DNA of 64,000 nt from the NCBI RefSeq assembly GCF_030644365.1, contig NZ_CP130058.1, forward strand, positions 434,001 through 498,000, read 5' to 3'. A program made the position numbers and the translations under genes. Every line of letters starts with the position of its first letter. The first letter of the stretch is position 1. This DNA comes from Schaalia sp. HMT-172 (GTDB taxonomy: Bacteria; Actinomycetota; Actinomycetes; Actinomycetales; Actinomycetaceae). This document shows positions 47,027 through 55,720 of the stretch, one piece after another. The notes beneath the pieces were generated by a model. That model was not told the DNA's origin, searched no databases, and worked only from the letters and a program-made list of their open reading frames with translations.

Positions 47027-47530
47027 TCAGCGGTAGTTCACGAACTGGAGCGCGACGTCCAGTTCCTCACCCTTGGGGCCCTTGAGGAGGGCGATGACGG
47101 TCTGTAGGTCGTCTCGGGACTTGGAGGAAACGCGAAGTTCGTCACCCTGAATCTGGGCTTTGACGCCCTTGGGGCCTTCCTCACGGATCAGTTTCGAGAT
47201 CTTCTTCGCGGTGTCCTGGGGGATGCCCTCCTTGAGGGGGCAGGTCAGTTTAAAGAGCTTGCCGGAGGCCTTGGGCTCGCGGTCCTTGTAGTCGAGGACC
47301 TTTAGGGACAGGCCGCGGCGGATGAGTTTGGACTGCAGGACGTCGAGGATTGCCATGACGCGGGACGCGGAGTTCGCCTCCATGGCGATCGTGTCCCCGC
47401 TCAGGGTGATGGCCGCGTCGACGCCGCGGAAGTCGTAGCGGTTGGCGATCTCCTTGGCGGTCTGGTTGACGGCGTTATCGACCTCCTGGCGGTCGAGCTT
47501 GGAGACAACGTCGAAGGAGGAGTCTGCCAT
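47027..47530 (-). CDS. YajQ-family nucleotide-binding protein
   Basis: A 167-residue cytoplasmic protein. The start [20 protein letters not shown] and ANRYDFRG, and the end [21 protein letters not shown], are characteristic of YajQ/DUF520. Some members bind cyclic di-GMP, others nucleic acid; role here is undetermined. ATG at 47530 (GCAGAC follows) has AAAGGTG upstream; an ATG three codons earlier is less well spaced. Convergent with htpX. Confidence 0.9.
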   Translation of the reverse strand: MADSSFDVVSKLDRQEVDNAVNQTAKEIANRYDFRGVDAAITLSGDTIAMEANSASRVMAILDVLQSKLIRRGLSLKVLDYKDREPKASGKLFKLTCPLKEGIPQDTAKKISKLIREEGPKGVKAQIQGDELRVSSKSRDDLQTVIALLKGPKGEELDVALQFVNYR

Positions 47531-47629
47531 GAGGGGCACCTTTCGTTGGTATTTCGCCGATCAGCGTTTCGATTGGCGTTCGGGTCTATTTTAATGCTAT
47601 TCTTTCACGGCACCGCGAGAGCGGCGCAT

Positions 47630-47714
47630 GGCAGGTTACCAAAGCGGCCAAATGGATCTGACTGTAAATCAGACGCTTCGTGCTTCGGGGGTTCGAATCC
47701 CTCACCTGCCACCA
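47630..47714 (+). tRNA. tRNA-Tyr (GTA)
   Basis: Acceptor arms GGCAGGT and ACCTGCC, anticodon GTA at 47664-47666 in a TCTGA/TCAGA stem, T-arm GGGGTTCGAATCCC, and the long variable arm of a class II tRNA. The CCA end is encoded at 47712-47714. Confidence 0.97.
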
Positions 47715-47805
47715 CTCGCTGGTTCCAGCGAGAAACGCCTGTGAGGTCCTTCTCAGGTTCTGGGATTGCTTCGGCAGCCAGAGTTGGGATAAGCTTTCCG
47801 GCGTT

Positions 47806-47878
47806 GCCCCGATAGCTCAGTAGGCAGAGCGTCTCCATGGTAAGGAGAAGGTCAAGGGTTCGATTCCCTTTCGGGGCT
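47806..47878 (+). tRNA. tRNA-Thr (GGT)
   Basis: Acceptor arms GCCCCGA and TCGGGGC, D-arm AGCTCAGTAGGCAGAGC, anticodon GGT at 47839-47841 in a TCTCC/GGAGA stem, T-arm AAGGGTTCGATTCCCTT. CCA is not encoded. Confidence 0.97.
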
Positions 47879-47905
47879 CCGGTTGCGGATTTATCCGCTT
47901 CCGGC

Positions 47906-47982
47906 GGCGGGGTAGCTCAGCTGGTCAGAGCGCACGACTCATAATCGTGAGGTCGCGGGTTCGAGCCCCGCCCCCGCTACCA
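47906..47982 (+). tRNA. tRNA-Met (CAT), elongator type
   Basis: Acceptor arms GGCGGGG and CCCCGCT (first pair G-U), anticodon CAT at 47940-47942 in an ACGA/TCGT stem, T-arm CGGGTTCGAGCCCCG. CCA is encoded at 47980-47982. The first pair and anticodon stem lack the features of an initiator tRNA. Confidence 0.95.
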
Positions 47983-48035
47983 ATTCTTGATCCGACAGGT
48001 CGCACGAGCGACGAAACTAAGCGAGGGAAACAACC

Positions 48036-48206
48036 GTGGCAAGCAAGTCTCAGGACGTTCGCCCCAAGATCACTCTGGCCTGCTCGGAGTGCAAGGAGCG
48101 CAACTACATCACCAAGAAGAACCGTCGTAACACGCCGGATCGTCTCGAACTGGCGAAGTATTGCCCGCGCTGCCACAAGTCGACGGCGCACCGCGAGACC
48201 CGCTGA
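48036..48206 (+). CDS. rpmG: 50S ribosomal protein bL33, zinc-binding form
   Basis: A 56-residue ribosomal protein ([19 protein letters not shown]...). It has two Cys-x-x-Cys pairs (CSEC and CPRC), so it is the zinc-containing version. The start is GTG at 48036 with GAGGGAA upstream. It follows tRNA-Thr and tRNA-Met, an order conserved in many actinobacteria. A hairpin with T run closes it. Confidence 0.95.
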   Translation: MASKSQDVRPKITLACSECKERNYITKKNRRNTPDRLELAKYCPRCHKSTAHRETR

Positions 48207-48220
48207 CGGTCTTCGCTGCG

Positions 48221-48254
48221 AGCCCCGAGGAACGATAGTTCCCCGGGGCTTTTG
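48221..48254 (+). terminator. Intrinsic terminator after rpmG
   Basis: AGCCCCGAGGAAC and GTTCCCCGGGGCT pair with one mismatch around loop GATA and are followed by TTTT, a classic intrinsic terminator. Confidence 0.9.
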
Positions 48255-48295
48255 CTATACATGTGTATTGAATCACTGCACGCTATGCTGTCCGC

Positions 48296-49339
48296 ATGAC
48301 TGAGATCTATGGCATGCCCGTCCAGGTGGGGGCTCGCCCAATCGTCGCGCCGATCGGCGCGGGCGAGGCGCGCATCCCGGCCCTGGTGAGGCTCCCCGGC
48401 GAGCGCCTCCTCCTCTTCTACGACGAGCGCCCCGCCCCGGCCTCGGGCACGGGAGCCGACTTCAATGGGCTGACCATGGCCTCGGACCTGCCCAACCCGA
48501 ACAGGATCCGCTGGATGCAGCGCGTCGAGGCCGGCGAGTGGTCGGCCGCGCGTCCTCTGCCGGAGGGGGCGCCCGTGGTGTCCTCGGACGCCTGCGTCGG
48601 CGTCGACGAGCAAGGCGTCATGCACCTGGCCTTCGCTTCCTCCGATGGGCGCGTTGGCTACATGGATTCGCGCGCGGACGGCGAGAGGCTGCGCGCCTGG
48701 TGGGCGTGGGGGAGCGGCCCCGAGGATCTGACCTACGCCGACATGACCGACGCGCTGTACGAGGCCACCGGCGCGGACGCCCTGTTCGCGACGTCGGGCG
48801 CGACCGCGAGCGTCGACGGCGACGTCGCCATGCCCTACGTCGTGCGCGTGGGGGAGCGAACCCACGTGCGGGTTGTCTACGCGCGGGGCGGGCGCATCAC
48901 CTGCCTGGCCGACCCTCTCGTGGGGCCGGACGGCATCCTCCTGGATGAGACGTCGGTGACGGTGTGGGACGGCCGCGTCGTCGCGAATTGTCGCTTGCAG
49001 GGCTTCGAGGGGCGGGGTTCGGGCGCGCGCTACCTGGCGTGGGGCGACGGGCGGCGCTGGGTGGGCGCTCGCGTGTGGCAGGTGGACGATCCCGGCTGCA
49101 ACGCCTGCGCCTGGGGGGATGTGTTCGTTCATCCGCACGAACATGACGCGCGCGCCGGCGGCATGGTCGTCCGGATCTCGGCCCCCTGGGAGGGGCCGAT
49201 CCGCGCGCGCAGCCTCGTGAGCGTGGGGCCCGGGCCCTTCGGATATAGCGACATCAGCGGCTGTGGAGACGAGGTCGTGGTTGTCTTCGAGCGGGACCGT
49301 GGCCTCTGGGAGGCGTCGTTCCTGCCGGGACGATGGTAA
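48296..49339 (+). CDS. Sialidase-like (GH33/BNR-fold) protein without signal peptide
   Basis: A 347-residue protein with the sialidase opening EARIPALVRLPGERLLLFYD (the RIP arginine of GH33 enzymes). DLPNPNRIRW and degenerate Asp-box-like segments (SSDGRVGYMD, SGDEVVVVFERDRGLWEASF at the end) follow. It would release sialic acid from glycans or cut sialyl-oligosaccharides. No signal peptide or anchor is visible, so it should act in the cytoplasm. TATGCT at 48284-48289 lies 6 bases before the ATG (leaderless). ATACA-TG-TGTAT at 48257-48268 is a possible operator. It neighbours the sialic acid genes, supporting the call; a non-catalytic or altered-specificity relative is possible. Confidence 0.75.
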   Translation: MTEIYGMPVQVGARPIVAPIGAGEARIPALVRLPGERLLLFYDERPAPASGTGADFNGLTMASDLPNPNRIRWMQRVEAGEWSAARPLPEGAPVVSSDACVGVDEQGVMHLAFASSDGRVGYMDSRADGERLRAWWAWGSGPEDLTYADMTDALYEATGADALFATSGATASVDGDVAMPYVVRVGERTHVRVVYARGGRITCLADPLVGPDGILLDETSVTVWDGRVVANCRLQGFEGRGSGARYLAWGDGRRWVGARVWQVDDPGCNACAWGDVFVHPHEHDARAGGMVVRISAPWEGPIRARSLVSVGPGPFGYSDISGCGDEVVVVFERDRGLWEASFLPGRW

Positions 49340-49385
49340 AAGGAGGGCACCAGCGCGTCGTCGCCCAGCGCGCCGGCGCCAGTTG

Positions 49386-50150
49386 TCAGCGGCCTTCGAT
49401 GATCGCCATGAGGGGTTCGTAGTGCGCGTCGACAGCGGCGGCGTAGGCGTTCGCGTCCCCGGCCTCGCAGGCGCGCAGGATGGCGGCGTGCGCTGCGGCG
49501 GTATCCTCCATCTCCTGGCGCGACGCTGCGGCCAGCTGCGGGGTCACGCTCTGGTGGACGAGCCACATGGCGGCGACGAGCTGGTGCATGAGCGGGTTCT
49601 TCAGGTAGGCGAGCATGCCGGAGTGGAACGCGATGTCCTGGTCCAGGTAGGTGGCGCCGGAGTGGGCGTGGTCCATCATGGTGTTGACCAGTTCCCACAG
49701 CTGTGGGTTCGAGGTGCCCTTCATGGCGCGCGTGAGCGGCAGGGCGATCCCCAGGTCGAGGGCGTGGCGGGTTTCGACGATCGAGTGCAGGGATTGCACG
49801 CCGTTGATGTCGTCGAGGGCGGCGCGCAGCACGAGGGTTTCGACGAGGGGCTGCATGGACATGTCGCCGACGTAGGATCCCGATCCCTGGCGTACCGTGA
49901 CGATGTCGAGGGCTTGGAGCTTGCGCAGGGCCTCGCGCACGGAGGAGCGCGAGACGCCGAGGTCGGCGCACAGCGCGGATTCGGTGGGCAGGCGGTCCCC
50001 GGGGCGCAGCCCGTGGCGCAGGATGTAGGACTTGACCGCGTCCATCGTGACGGAGGATCGCGTATCAATGTGCGCTGGTGCCGCGCGGTTTGCGTCGGTG
50101 GATCCGGGTACTTGTGCTGTAATCTCTTGCACAGATTTGTCTGACAACAT
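49386..50150 (-). CDS. GntR/FadR-family transcriptional regulator, likely controlling the sialic acid cluster
   Basis: A 254-residue regulator. The N-terminal winged HTH reads LRPGDRLPTESALCADLGVS, RSSVREALRKLQALDIV. An all-helical FCD-type effector domain follows, with metal/ligand His residues in DIAFHSGML and AAHAAIL. It is transcribed away from the transporter genes. ATG at 50150 is chosen because TATACT (complement of 50157-50162) is 6 bases before it. TTGTCTGACAA (50137-50147) overlaps its first codons and matches the FadR-type consensus TNGTNNNACNA, so it may repress both itself and the transporter operon. NanR is a reasonable name by context. Confidence 0.85.
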   Translation of the reverse strand: MLSDKSVQEITAQVPGSTDANRAAPAHIDTRSSVTMDAVKSYILRHGLRPGDRLPTESALCADLGVSRSSVREALRKLQALDIVTVRQGSGSYVGDMSMQPLVETLVLRAALDDINGVQSLHSIVETRHALDLGIALPLTRAMKGTSNPQLWELVNTMMDHAHSGATYLDQDIAFHSGMLAYLKNPLMHQLVAAMWLVHQSVTPQLAAASRQEMEDTAAAHAAILRACEAGDANAYAAAVDAHYEPLMAIIEGR

Positions 50151-50164
50151 AAGATAAGTATAGC
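50137..50164. promoter_or_regulatory. Divergent promoters and GntR operator
   Basis: TTGTCTGACAA is a perfect inverted repeat (TTGTC-T-GACAA) fitting TNGTNNNACNA. For the + strand it overlaps TTGTCT as -35, with TATAGC (50159-50164) as -10 at 16 bases. For the - strand TATACT (50157-50162) is the -10 of the regulator. The two -10 boxes overlap, so the promoters exclude each other. Confidence 0.6.
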
Positions 50165-50217
50165 GAGCGGAACAAAAGATCCGCACGTTCCATTTCTCGA
50201 AGATGAGGAGCGAGAGC

Positions 50218-51765
50218 ATGCGAATGCGCAAACACTTCGCAACCGGCGCTGCGTTGGCCGCAGCAGCCGCAATGGCCCTGACCGCGTGTGGCGGTGGCGG
50301 CGGCGGAACGACCGCCTCGGGCACCGGCACCGAGCTCAACGTCGCCGCTGCCTACACGAGCGACGACTTCGGGCCCCTGACCACCGGTGCCCTTCCCATG
50401 GGCACCAACTGGCAGGTCCTCGAGGGCCTGTACCGCCTGGACCGCACCGACTACAGCGTCAGCCCCGCCCTGGCCGCCGGTGACCCCGTCAAGGTATCCG
50501 ACACCGAATACGAGATCGCCCTGCGTGACGGCGCCAAGTTCTCCGACGGCACCGATGTGACGGCCGAGGACGTTGTGGCTGCCTTCGGTAAGGCGACGGC
50601 CGAGGGCTCGATCTTCGCCCAGTTCTTCACCTTCATCGACTCGATGGAGGCCAAGGACACCACGACCGTCACCGTCCACCTCAAGCACCCCTTCGCCTCC
50701 CTGAAGGAGCGCCTCGCGATCCTCATGGTGACCCCCGCCTCTGCCGACGCGGCCGCCATGAAGTCCAACCCGATCGGCTCGGGCCCCTACAAGTACACCG
50801 AGGTCGGCGAGCAGAAGGTCGTCGCGGTCCCCAACGAGCACTACAACGGCAACGCGCCCGCGACCGTTGACACGATCAACTGGCTGCCCCTGAAGGATGA
50901 CACCCCGCGTCTGTCCGCCGCCTACGACGGCACGGTCGACATCGTCGAGTCCGTCCCCGCCTCTGCGAAGGAAGACCTCACCTCCAAGGGGTGGAAGGTC
51001 GACGCCAAGCCCGGCTACGGCAACGCCTTCATGATGTTCAACACCCAGAAGGCCCCCTTCGACAAGCCCGAGGTTCGCCGCGCGTTCCTCAGGGCCATCA
51101 ACCGGCAGTCCCTGATCGACACCGCCCTCGACGGCCAGGCCGTCCCGGCGACGTCCTTCCTGCCCGAGGCCAACCCCTTCTACAAGAAGCCCTCGACCGA
51201 CCTGTCCTACGACAAGGACGCGGCCACCAAGCTCCTGTCTGATGCGGGCGTCTCCGGCCTGACGATCAACCTGACCACCACCGATCACCCGTGGATCGTG
51301 GCCATGGTTCCCCAGATCAAGGCTGACCTCGAGGCCATCGGCGTCACGGTGACTCACGAGGCCTCCGCTTCCAACGCCATGTACTCCAACATCACGGATG
51401 TTGACAACCCCACCTACGACGTCGTCATCGCCCCCGGCGACCCCTCGGTCTTCGGCAACGATCCCGGCATCATCATCTCCTGGTGGAACGGCGACAACGT
51501 CTGGTCCAAGAAGCGTGACGGCTGGCAGGTCTCGGATCCCGACTCCTTCAACCAGCTCCAGGGCATCATCGACGAGGCCGGCCAGCTCGAAGGCGATGCC
51601 GCCAAGGCCAAGTGGGGCGAGGCGCAGGATCTTCTCGCCGAGAAGACCGTCCTCTTCCCGCTGGTCTTCCGCAACGTGCTCACCGGCTCCAACCCCGAGA
51701 AGGTGGACGGCTTTGAGCCGATCGCCTGCACCGGCCTGCAGCTCATCGGTGTGAGCGTCAAGTAA
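50218..51765 (+). CDS. Solute-binding lipoprotein of an Opp/Dpp-type ABC importer (family 5), probably sialic acid
   Basis: A 515-residue extracellular binding protein. The signal sequence MRMRKHFATGAALAAAAAMA ends in the lipobox LTAC, with Cys as the first mature residue, followed by a Gly-rich linker. Family 5 features include VLEGLYRLDRTDYSVSPALA, LRDGAKFSDGTDVTAEDVV, SNPIGSGPYK and EVRRAFLRAINRQSLID. ATG at 50218 has GAGGAG upstream. Ligand is inferred from the nanA-nanK-nanE neighbours; sialic acid importers of this class are known (the SatABCD system). A hairpin follows before the permease gene. Confidence 0.88.
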   Translation: MRMRKHFATGAALAAAAAMALTACGGGGGGTTASGTGTELNVAAAYTSDDFGPLTTGALPMGTNWQVLEGLYRLDRTDYSVSPALAAGDPVKVSDTEYEIALRDGAKFSDGTDVTAEDVVAAFGKATAEGSIFAQFFTFIDSMEAKDTTTVTVHLKHPFASLKERLAILMVTPASADAAAMKSNPIGSGPYKYTEVGEQKVVAVPNEHYNGNAPATVDTINWLPLKDDTPRLSAAYDGTVDIVESVPASAKEDLTSKGWKVDAKPGYGNAFMMFNTQKAPFDKPEVRRAFLRAINRQSLIDTALDGQAVPATSFLPEANPFYKKPSTDLSYDKDAATKLLSDAGVSGLTINLTTTDHPWIVAMVPQIKADLEAIGVTVTHEASASNAMYSNITDVDNPTYDVVIAPGDPSVFGNDPGIIISWWNGDNVWSKKRDGWQVSDPDSFNQLQGIIDEAGQLEGDAAKAKWGEAQDLLAEKTVLFPLVFRNVLTGSNPEKVDGFEPIACTGLQLIGVSVK

Positions 51766-51785
51766 GCCCCCTAGGGGCCGCGTAG

Positions 51786-51848
51786 AAAGGAGGGGTGGAG
51801 CGCCCACCCTGAGGCAGACGCCACAGCCGGGCGCCACCCCTCCTTTTT
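51786..51848 (+). terminator. Intergenic terminator between binding protein and permease
   Basis: AAAGGAGGGGTGG-A-GCGCCC pairs with GGGCGCCACCCCTCCTTTTT with one bulged A, a stem of about 18 bp ending in five Ts. It would end most transcripts after the binding-protein gene and let part continue, giving more binding protein than permease. Confidence 0.8.
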
Positions 51849-51882
51849 CGTATCCAAAATCCGTTGAAATGGAGGTCTAGCA

Positions 51883-52836
51883 GTGAATAACCTTCTGCGA
51901 CTCATCGGACGACGACTGGTGGCCTTGCCGATCATGGTGGTCGGCGTGTCCTTCCTCGTCTTCTCAATCATGTGGCTGTCTCCCGTGGATCCCGCCTACT
52001 CGGCGCTCGGTGAGTCGGCAACCCCCCAAGCCCTCGAGGCCTACCGAGCACAGCACGGTCTCAACGACCCGTTCTTCATTCAGTACGGCCGCTACCTGTG
52101 GAACATGATCCACGGTGACCTCGGCACCTACGGCGCGGGCTCGTCCAGCGTGACGGACCTGGTGGCCAAGGCCCTGCCGCTGACGCTGCAACTGACCTTC
52201 CTCGGTCTGTTCATCGCCGTTCTCATCTCCTTCCCGCTCGGCGTTCTCGCCGCGCTCTACCGCGACCGTTGGCCCGACCAGGTCATCCGCGTCTTCTCGG
52301 TTATCGGCATCGGCACCCCGTCCTTCTGGCTCGCGGCCCTGCTGGTTCTTGCGTTCTTGCACTCGCCCCTGAAGGTCTCCGGAGAAGTGCCAGCATTGAC
52401 CGTCAACCCGACCGGCTGGTTCCTGCGCATGCTTCTGCCCGCCATCGCCCTGGCGGTTCCGGTCATCGGTCAGATGACCCGCGTCGTGCGCACCTCGATG
52501 GTCGAGGAGCTGGACCGCGACTACGTCCGCACCGCCGTCGGCGCGGGCATCCCCAAGAGCATCGTCGTGGCTCGCAACGTCCTGCGTAACGCGCTCATCA
52601 CCCCCGTCACCGTCCTCGGCCTGCGCGTCGGGTACCTGATGGGTGGCGCGGTCGTCATCGAAATCATTTTCTCCATCAACGGCATGGGCAAGGCGGTGCT
52701 GCTCAAGGGCATTCAGGAGAACTGGGTGACCCTGGTACAGGGAGGCGCTCTCGTCGTCGCGATCGCCTTCATCATCGTCAACATCATCGTCGATGTGCTC
52801 TACCTGCTCATCAACCCGCGTATTAGGTCGGTGTGA
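51883..52836 (+). CDS. ABC importer permease (DppB type)
   Basis: A 317-residue membrane protein with six helices. It has LIGRRLVALPIMVVGVSFLV at the N-terminus, the DppB-type HGLNDPFFIQYGRYLWNMIH and GDLGTYG, and the ATPase-contacting EAA loop near ELDRDYVRTAVGAGIPKSIV. The start is GTG at 51883 with GGAGG seven bases upstream. The next gene starts 3 bases after its stop. Confidence 0.9.
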   Translation: MNNLLRLIGRRLVALPIMVVGVSFLVFSIMWLSPVDPAYSALGESATPQALEAYRAQHGLNDPFFIQYGRYLWNMIHGDLGTYGAGSSSVTDLVAKALPLTLQLTFLGLFIAVLISFPLGVLAALYRDRWPDQVIRVFSVIGIGTPSFWLAALLVLAFLHSPLKVSGEVPALTVNPTGWFLRMLLPAIALAVPVIGQMTRVVRTSMVEELDRDYVRTAVGAGIPKSIVVARNVLRNALITPVTVLGLRVGYLMGGAVVIEIIFSINGMGKAVLLKGIQENWVTLVQGGALVVAIAFIIVNIIVDVLYLLINPRIRSV

Positions 52837-52839
52837 GTT

Positions 52840-54897
52840 ATGAATCAGAAAGAAAAGCTCGCAAAGGTCACCAAGAAGGGCGCCCGCTTCTCGCGCATCG
52901 GCGCAATGTCCGTGGGAGCCAAGATCGCGATCGTCGTCCTGGCGCTCGTCGTTGTCATATCCTTCCTGGCACCCTACATCTCCCCCTTCAGCCCCGAGGA
53001 CATCGCCAAGAAGTGGCAGGCTCCCTCCGGTGAGCACCTCTTCGGGACGGACCACGTGGGCCGCGACGTCCTGGCGCGCGTGCTGTACGGCGGCCGCTAC
53101 TCGCTGATGATCGGCCTCCTGTCGACCCTGGTCGCCCTGTTCTTCGGCTCGATCATCGGCTCCGTCGCCGCGGTTGTGCGCAAGAGCCTGTCCGAGACGA
53201 TCATGCGCATCCTCGACGTCATCATGGCGGTGCCCGGCATCGCCATGGCGGCCGTCACGGTCCTCGTCTTCGGCAGCGCACTGTCGAAGGAAGGCAACAC
53301 GTTCGGGCTCGTCCTCGTCATCGTGTGCTCGATCGCCTTCGTTTACATTCCGCAGCTGGCGCGCATCGTCCGCGCGAACGTTATGGCCGCCTACGGCGAG
53401 GACTACGTGCGTGCGGTCATCGTGTCGGGCGCCCGCGCCCCGTGGATCCTCGTCAAGCACGTCATGCGCAACACCGCGGCCCCGGTGCTGGTCTTCGCCA
53501 CGGTCCTCGTCGCCGACGCCATCATCCTCGAGGCCTCCCTGACCTTCATCGGGTCGGGTCTCCAGGCGACCGAGGTCCCCACGTGGGGCAACGTCCTGTC
53601 CGAGGCCTCGTCGAACCTGTCGGTCCTGCAGGGTAAGTGGTGGACGGCCTTCTTCCCCGGCCTGTTCATCATGATCACCGTCCTGTGCCTGAACCTCCTG
53701 TCCGAGGGCATCACGGACGCGATGGTCGCCGCGCCCTCCTCGGCCGCTGTCGCCCAAGTCGACAAGGACAGCGACCGCGAGGCCGACCGCCTCCTGCTCG
53801 ACCCCCGCCTGGCCTACGCCGAGCAGGCCGAGTCCCTGCAGGCGCGCCTCGACGACCTCAAGGCCGTCGAAGGGCAGCGCCACGACCGTTTCGTCGCCTC
53901 CTTCGAGGCCACCCCGCTGCTCGAGGTCAATGACCTGTGCATCAAGTTCGAGCGTCACGGCGACGTCAACGTCGTCGACCACGTGTCCTTCAAGGTGCGC
54001 CCCGGCGAGACCATGGGCCTCGTGGGCGAGTCCGGCTGCGGCAAGTCGATCACCGCCCTGACCATCATGGGCCTCATCGACCCCAAGGCGCAGATCACGG
54101 GCGAAATCCTCTACCAGGGCGAGAACCTGCTGGACAAGTCCATCGAGGAACGCCGCGCCCTCCTCGGCCACGAGATGGCCATGATCTACCAGGACGCGCT
54201 CTCCTCGCTCAACCCCGCCATGCTGATCAAGGCTCAGATGAAGCAGCTGACCAGCCGCGGTGGCACGCGCAGCGCCGAGGAACTCCTCACGCTGGTGGGC
54301 CTGGATCCCAAGCGCACCCTCGAGTCCTACCCGCACGAGCTCTCCGGCGGCCAGCGCCAGCGTGTCCTCATCGCCATGGCCCTGACCCGCGACCCGAAGC
54401 TCATCATCGCGGACGAGCCGACCACCGCCCTGGACGTCACCGTCCAGAAGCAGGTCATCGCGCTGCTCAACGAGCTGCGTGAGAAGCTCGGATTCGCCAT
54501 GATCTTCGTGTCCCACGACCTGGCGCTCGTCGCCGAGGTGGCTCACCACATCACCGTCATGTACGCCGGTCAGGTCATCGAGCAGGCCCCCACCACGGAG
54601 CTGCTCACGCACCCCACCCACGAGTACACGCGCGGCCTGCTGGGCGCCGTCCTCTCGATCGAGTCCGGCTCCGGGCGCCTGCACCAGGTCCCCGGAACGG
54701 TGCCCTCGCCTCGCGACTTCCCGGTCGGCGACCGCTTCGCCCCCCGGTCCTCGCACCCCGAGTACGGCCTGGACATCCGTCCGGTCCTCACCGAGGTCGG
54801 TCCCGAGCACGTCTACGCGGCCCTGCCACCCCAAGACGAGGCACAGGGCACCTACGGAGTGCCCGAGGAAATGAACGCAAAGGAGGAGACGCGATGA
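52840..54897 (+). CDS. ABC importer permease-ATPase fusion (DppC-DppD)
   Basis: A 685-residue two-domain protein. Residues about 1-300 are a DppC-type permease (FGTDHVGRDVLARVLYGGRYS, EDYVRAVIVSGARAPW as the EAA loop). A helical, Glu/Arg-rich linker of about 60 residues follows. Residues about 360-685 are an ATPase with Walker A GESGCGKS near 395, signature LSGGQRQR near 500 and Walker B LIIADEP, plus the oligopeptide-transporter C-terminal extension. Permease and ATPase are normally separate genes. The frame is continuous with no sign of sequencing artefact. It overlaps the next ATPase gene by four bases. Fusions of this kind occur in some sialic acid importers (from memory). Confidence 0.9.
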   Translation: MNQKEKLAKVTKKGARFSRIGAMSVGAKIAIVVLALVVVISFLAPYISPFSPEDIAKKWQAPSGEHLFGTDHVGRDVLARVLYGGRYSLMIGLLSTLVALFFGSIIGSVAAVVRKSLSETIMRILDVIMAVPGIAMAAVTVLVFGSALSKEGNTFGLVLVIVCSIAFVYIPQLARIVRANVMAAYGEDYVRAVIVSGARAPWILVKHVMRNTAAPVLVFATVLVADAIILEASLTFIGSGLQATEVPTWGNVLSEASSNLSVLQGKWWTAFFPGLFIMITVLCLNLLSEGITDAMVAAPSSAAVAQVDKDSDREADRLLLDPRLAYAEQAESLQARLDDLKAVEGQRHDRFVASFEATPLLEVNDLCIKFERHGDVNVVDHVSFKVRPGETMGLVGESGCGKSITALTIMGLIDPKAQITGEILYQGENLLDKSIEERRALLGHEMAMIYQDALSSLNPAMLIKAQMKQLTSRGGTRSAEELLTLVGLDPKRTLESYPHELSGGQRQRVLIAMALTRDPKLIIADEPTTALDVTVQKQVIALLNELREKLGFAMIFVSHDLALVAEVAHHITVMYAGQVIEQAPTTELLTHPTHEYTRGLLGAVLSIESGSGRLHQVPGTVPSPRDFPVGDRFAPRSSHPEYGLDIRPVLTEVGPEHVYAALPPQDEAQGTYGVPEEMNAKEETR

Positions 54898-55718
54898 GCG
54901 ACAACACCCCGATCATCGAGCTCAGGCGCGTTGAGGTCACCTTCAACTCCCGCACCGGCTCCCTGCTCCGGCCCAACAGGGTGCACGCGGTGCGCGGCGT
55001 CGACATGTGCATCGAGCGCGGCCAGACGCTCGGCATCGTCGGCGAATCCGGCTGTGGCAAGTCCACGACCGCGAACGTCATGTGCGGCCTCCAGATGCCG
55101 ACGAAGGGCAAGGTGTTCTTCAACGGCAAGGAAGTCACGAAGCGCAGCGCGGCAGCCCGCCGCGAGATCGGACGCGTCGTCTCCGTGGTCTTCCAGGACC
55201 CGGCGACAGCCCTCAACCCCCGCATGCACGTCGCGGACCAGCTCGCTGACCCGCTGCGCGTGCACCGCATCGGCACCGAGGCCTCGCGAGCCAAGCGCGT
55301 GCGCGAGCTGATCTCGCTCGTCGGCCTGCCCTCGAGCGCCCTCGACGCGCTGCCCGGCCAGCTCTCGGGCGGCCAGCGTCAGCGCGTGGCCATCGCCCGC
55401 GCCCTGTCCATCGGCCCGGATGCGATCATCGCGGACGAGCCCACCTCCGCACTCGACGTGTCGGTGCGCGCACAGATCCTGAACCTGCTCACGGACCTCA
55501 AGAAGGAACTGGGCCTGGCGATGGTCTTCATCTCGCACGACATCCAGACCGTCCGCTACGTGTCGGACCGGATCGCGGTCATGAACCGCGGCGTTGTCGT
55601 GGAGGAAGGCCCGGCGGCGCAACTGCTGGCCGATCCTTACGAGCCCTACACCCGCGAGCTCCTGGGCGCCGCGCCCTCGCTCCTGCACCCCAACCTTGAC
55701 CTCGAAGGAGAGTACTAA
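54894..55718 (+). CDS. ABC importer ATPase (DppF type)
   Basis: A 274-residue ATPase that partners the fused ATPase domain. Walker A GESGCGKST is near residue 47, the Q-loop VFQDPATALNPRM, signature LSGGQRQR near 158, Walker B AIIADEPTSALD and switch His in FISHD. The short oligopeptide-family C-terminal part is PYEPYTRELLGA. The start ATG overlaps the upstream stop. nanA follows after two bases. Confidence 0.92.
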   Translation: MSDNTPIIELRRVEVTFNSRTGSLLRPNRVHAVRGVDMCIERGQTLGIVGESGCGKSTTANVMCGLQMPTKGKVFFNGKEVTKRSAAARREIGRVVSVVFQDPATALNPRMHVADQLADPLRVHRIGTEASRAKRVRELISLVGLPSSALDALPGQLSGGQRQRVAIARALSIGPDAIIADEPTSALDVSVRAQILNLLTDLKKELGLAMVFISHDIQTVRYVSDRIAVMNRGVVVEEGPAAQLLADPYEPYTRELLGAAPSLLHPNLDLEGEY

Positions 55719-55720
55719 TT

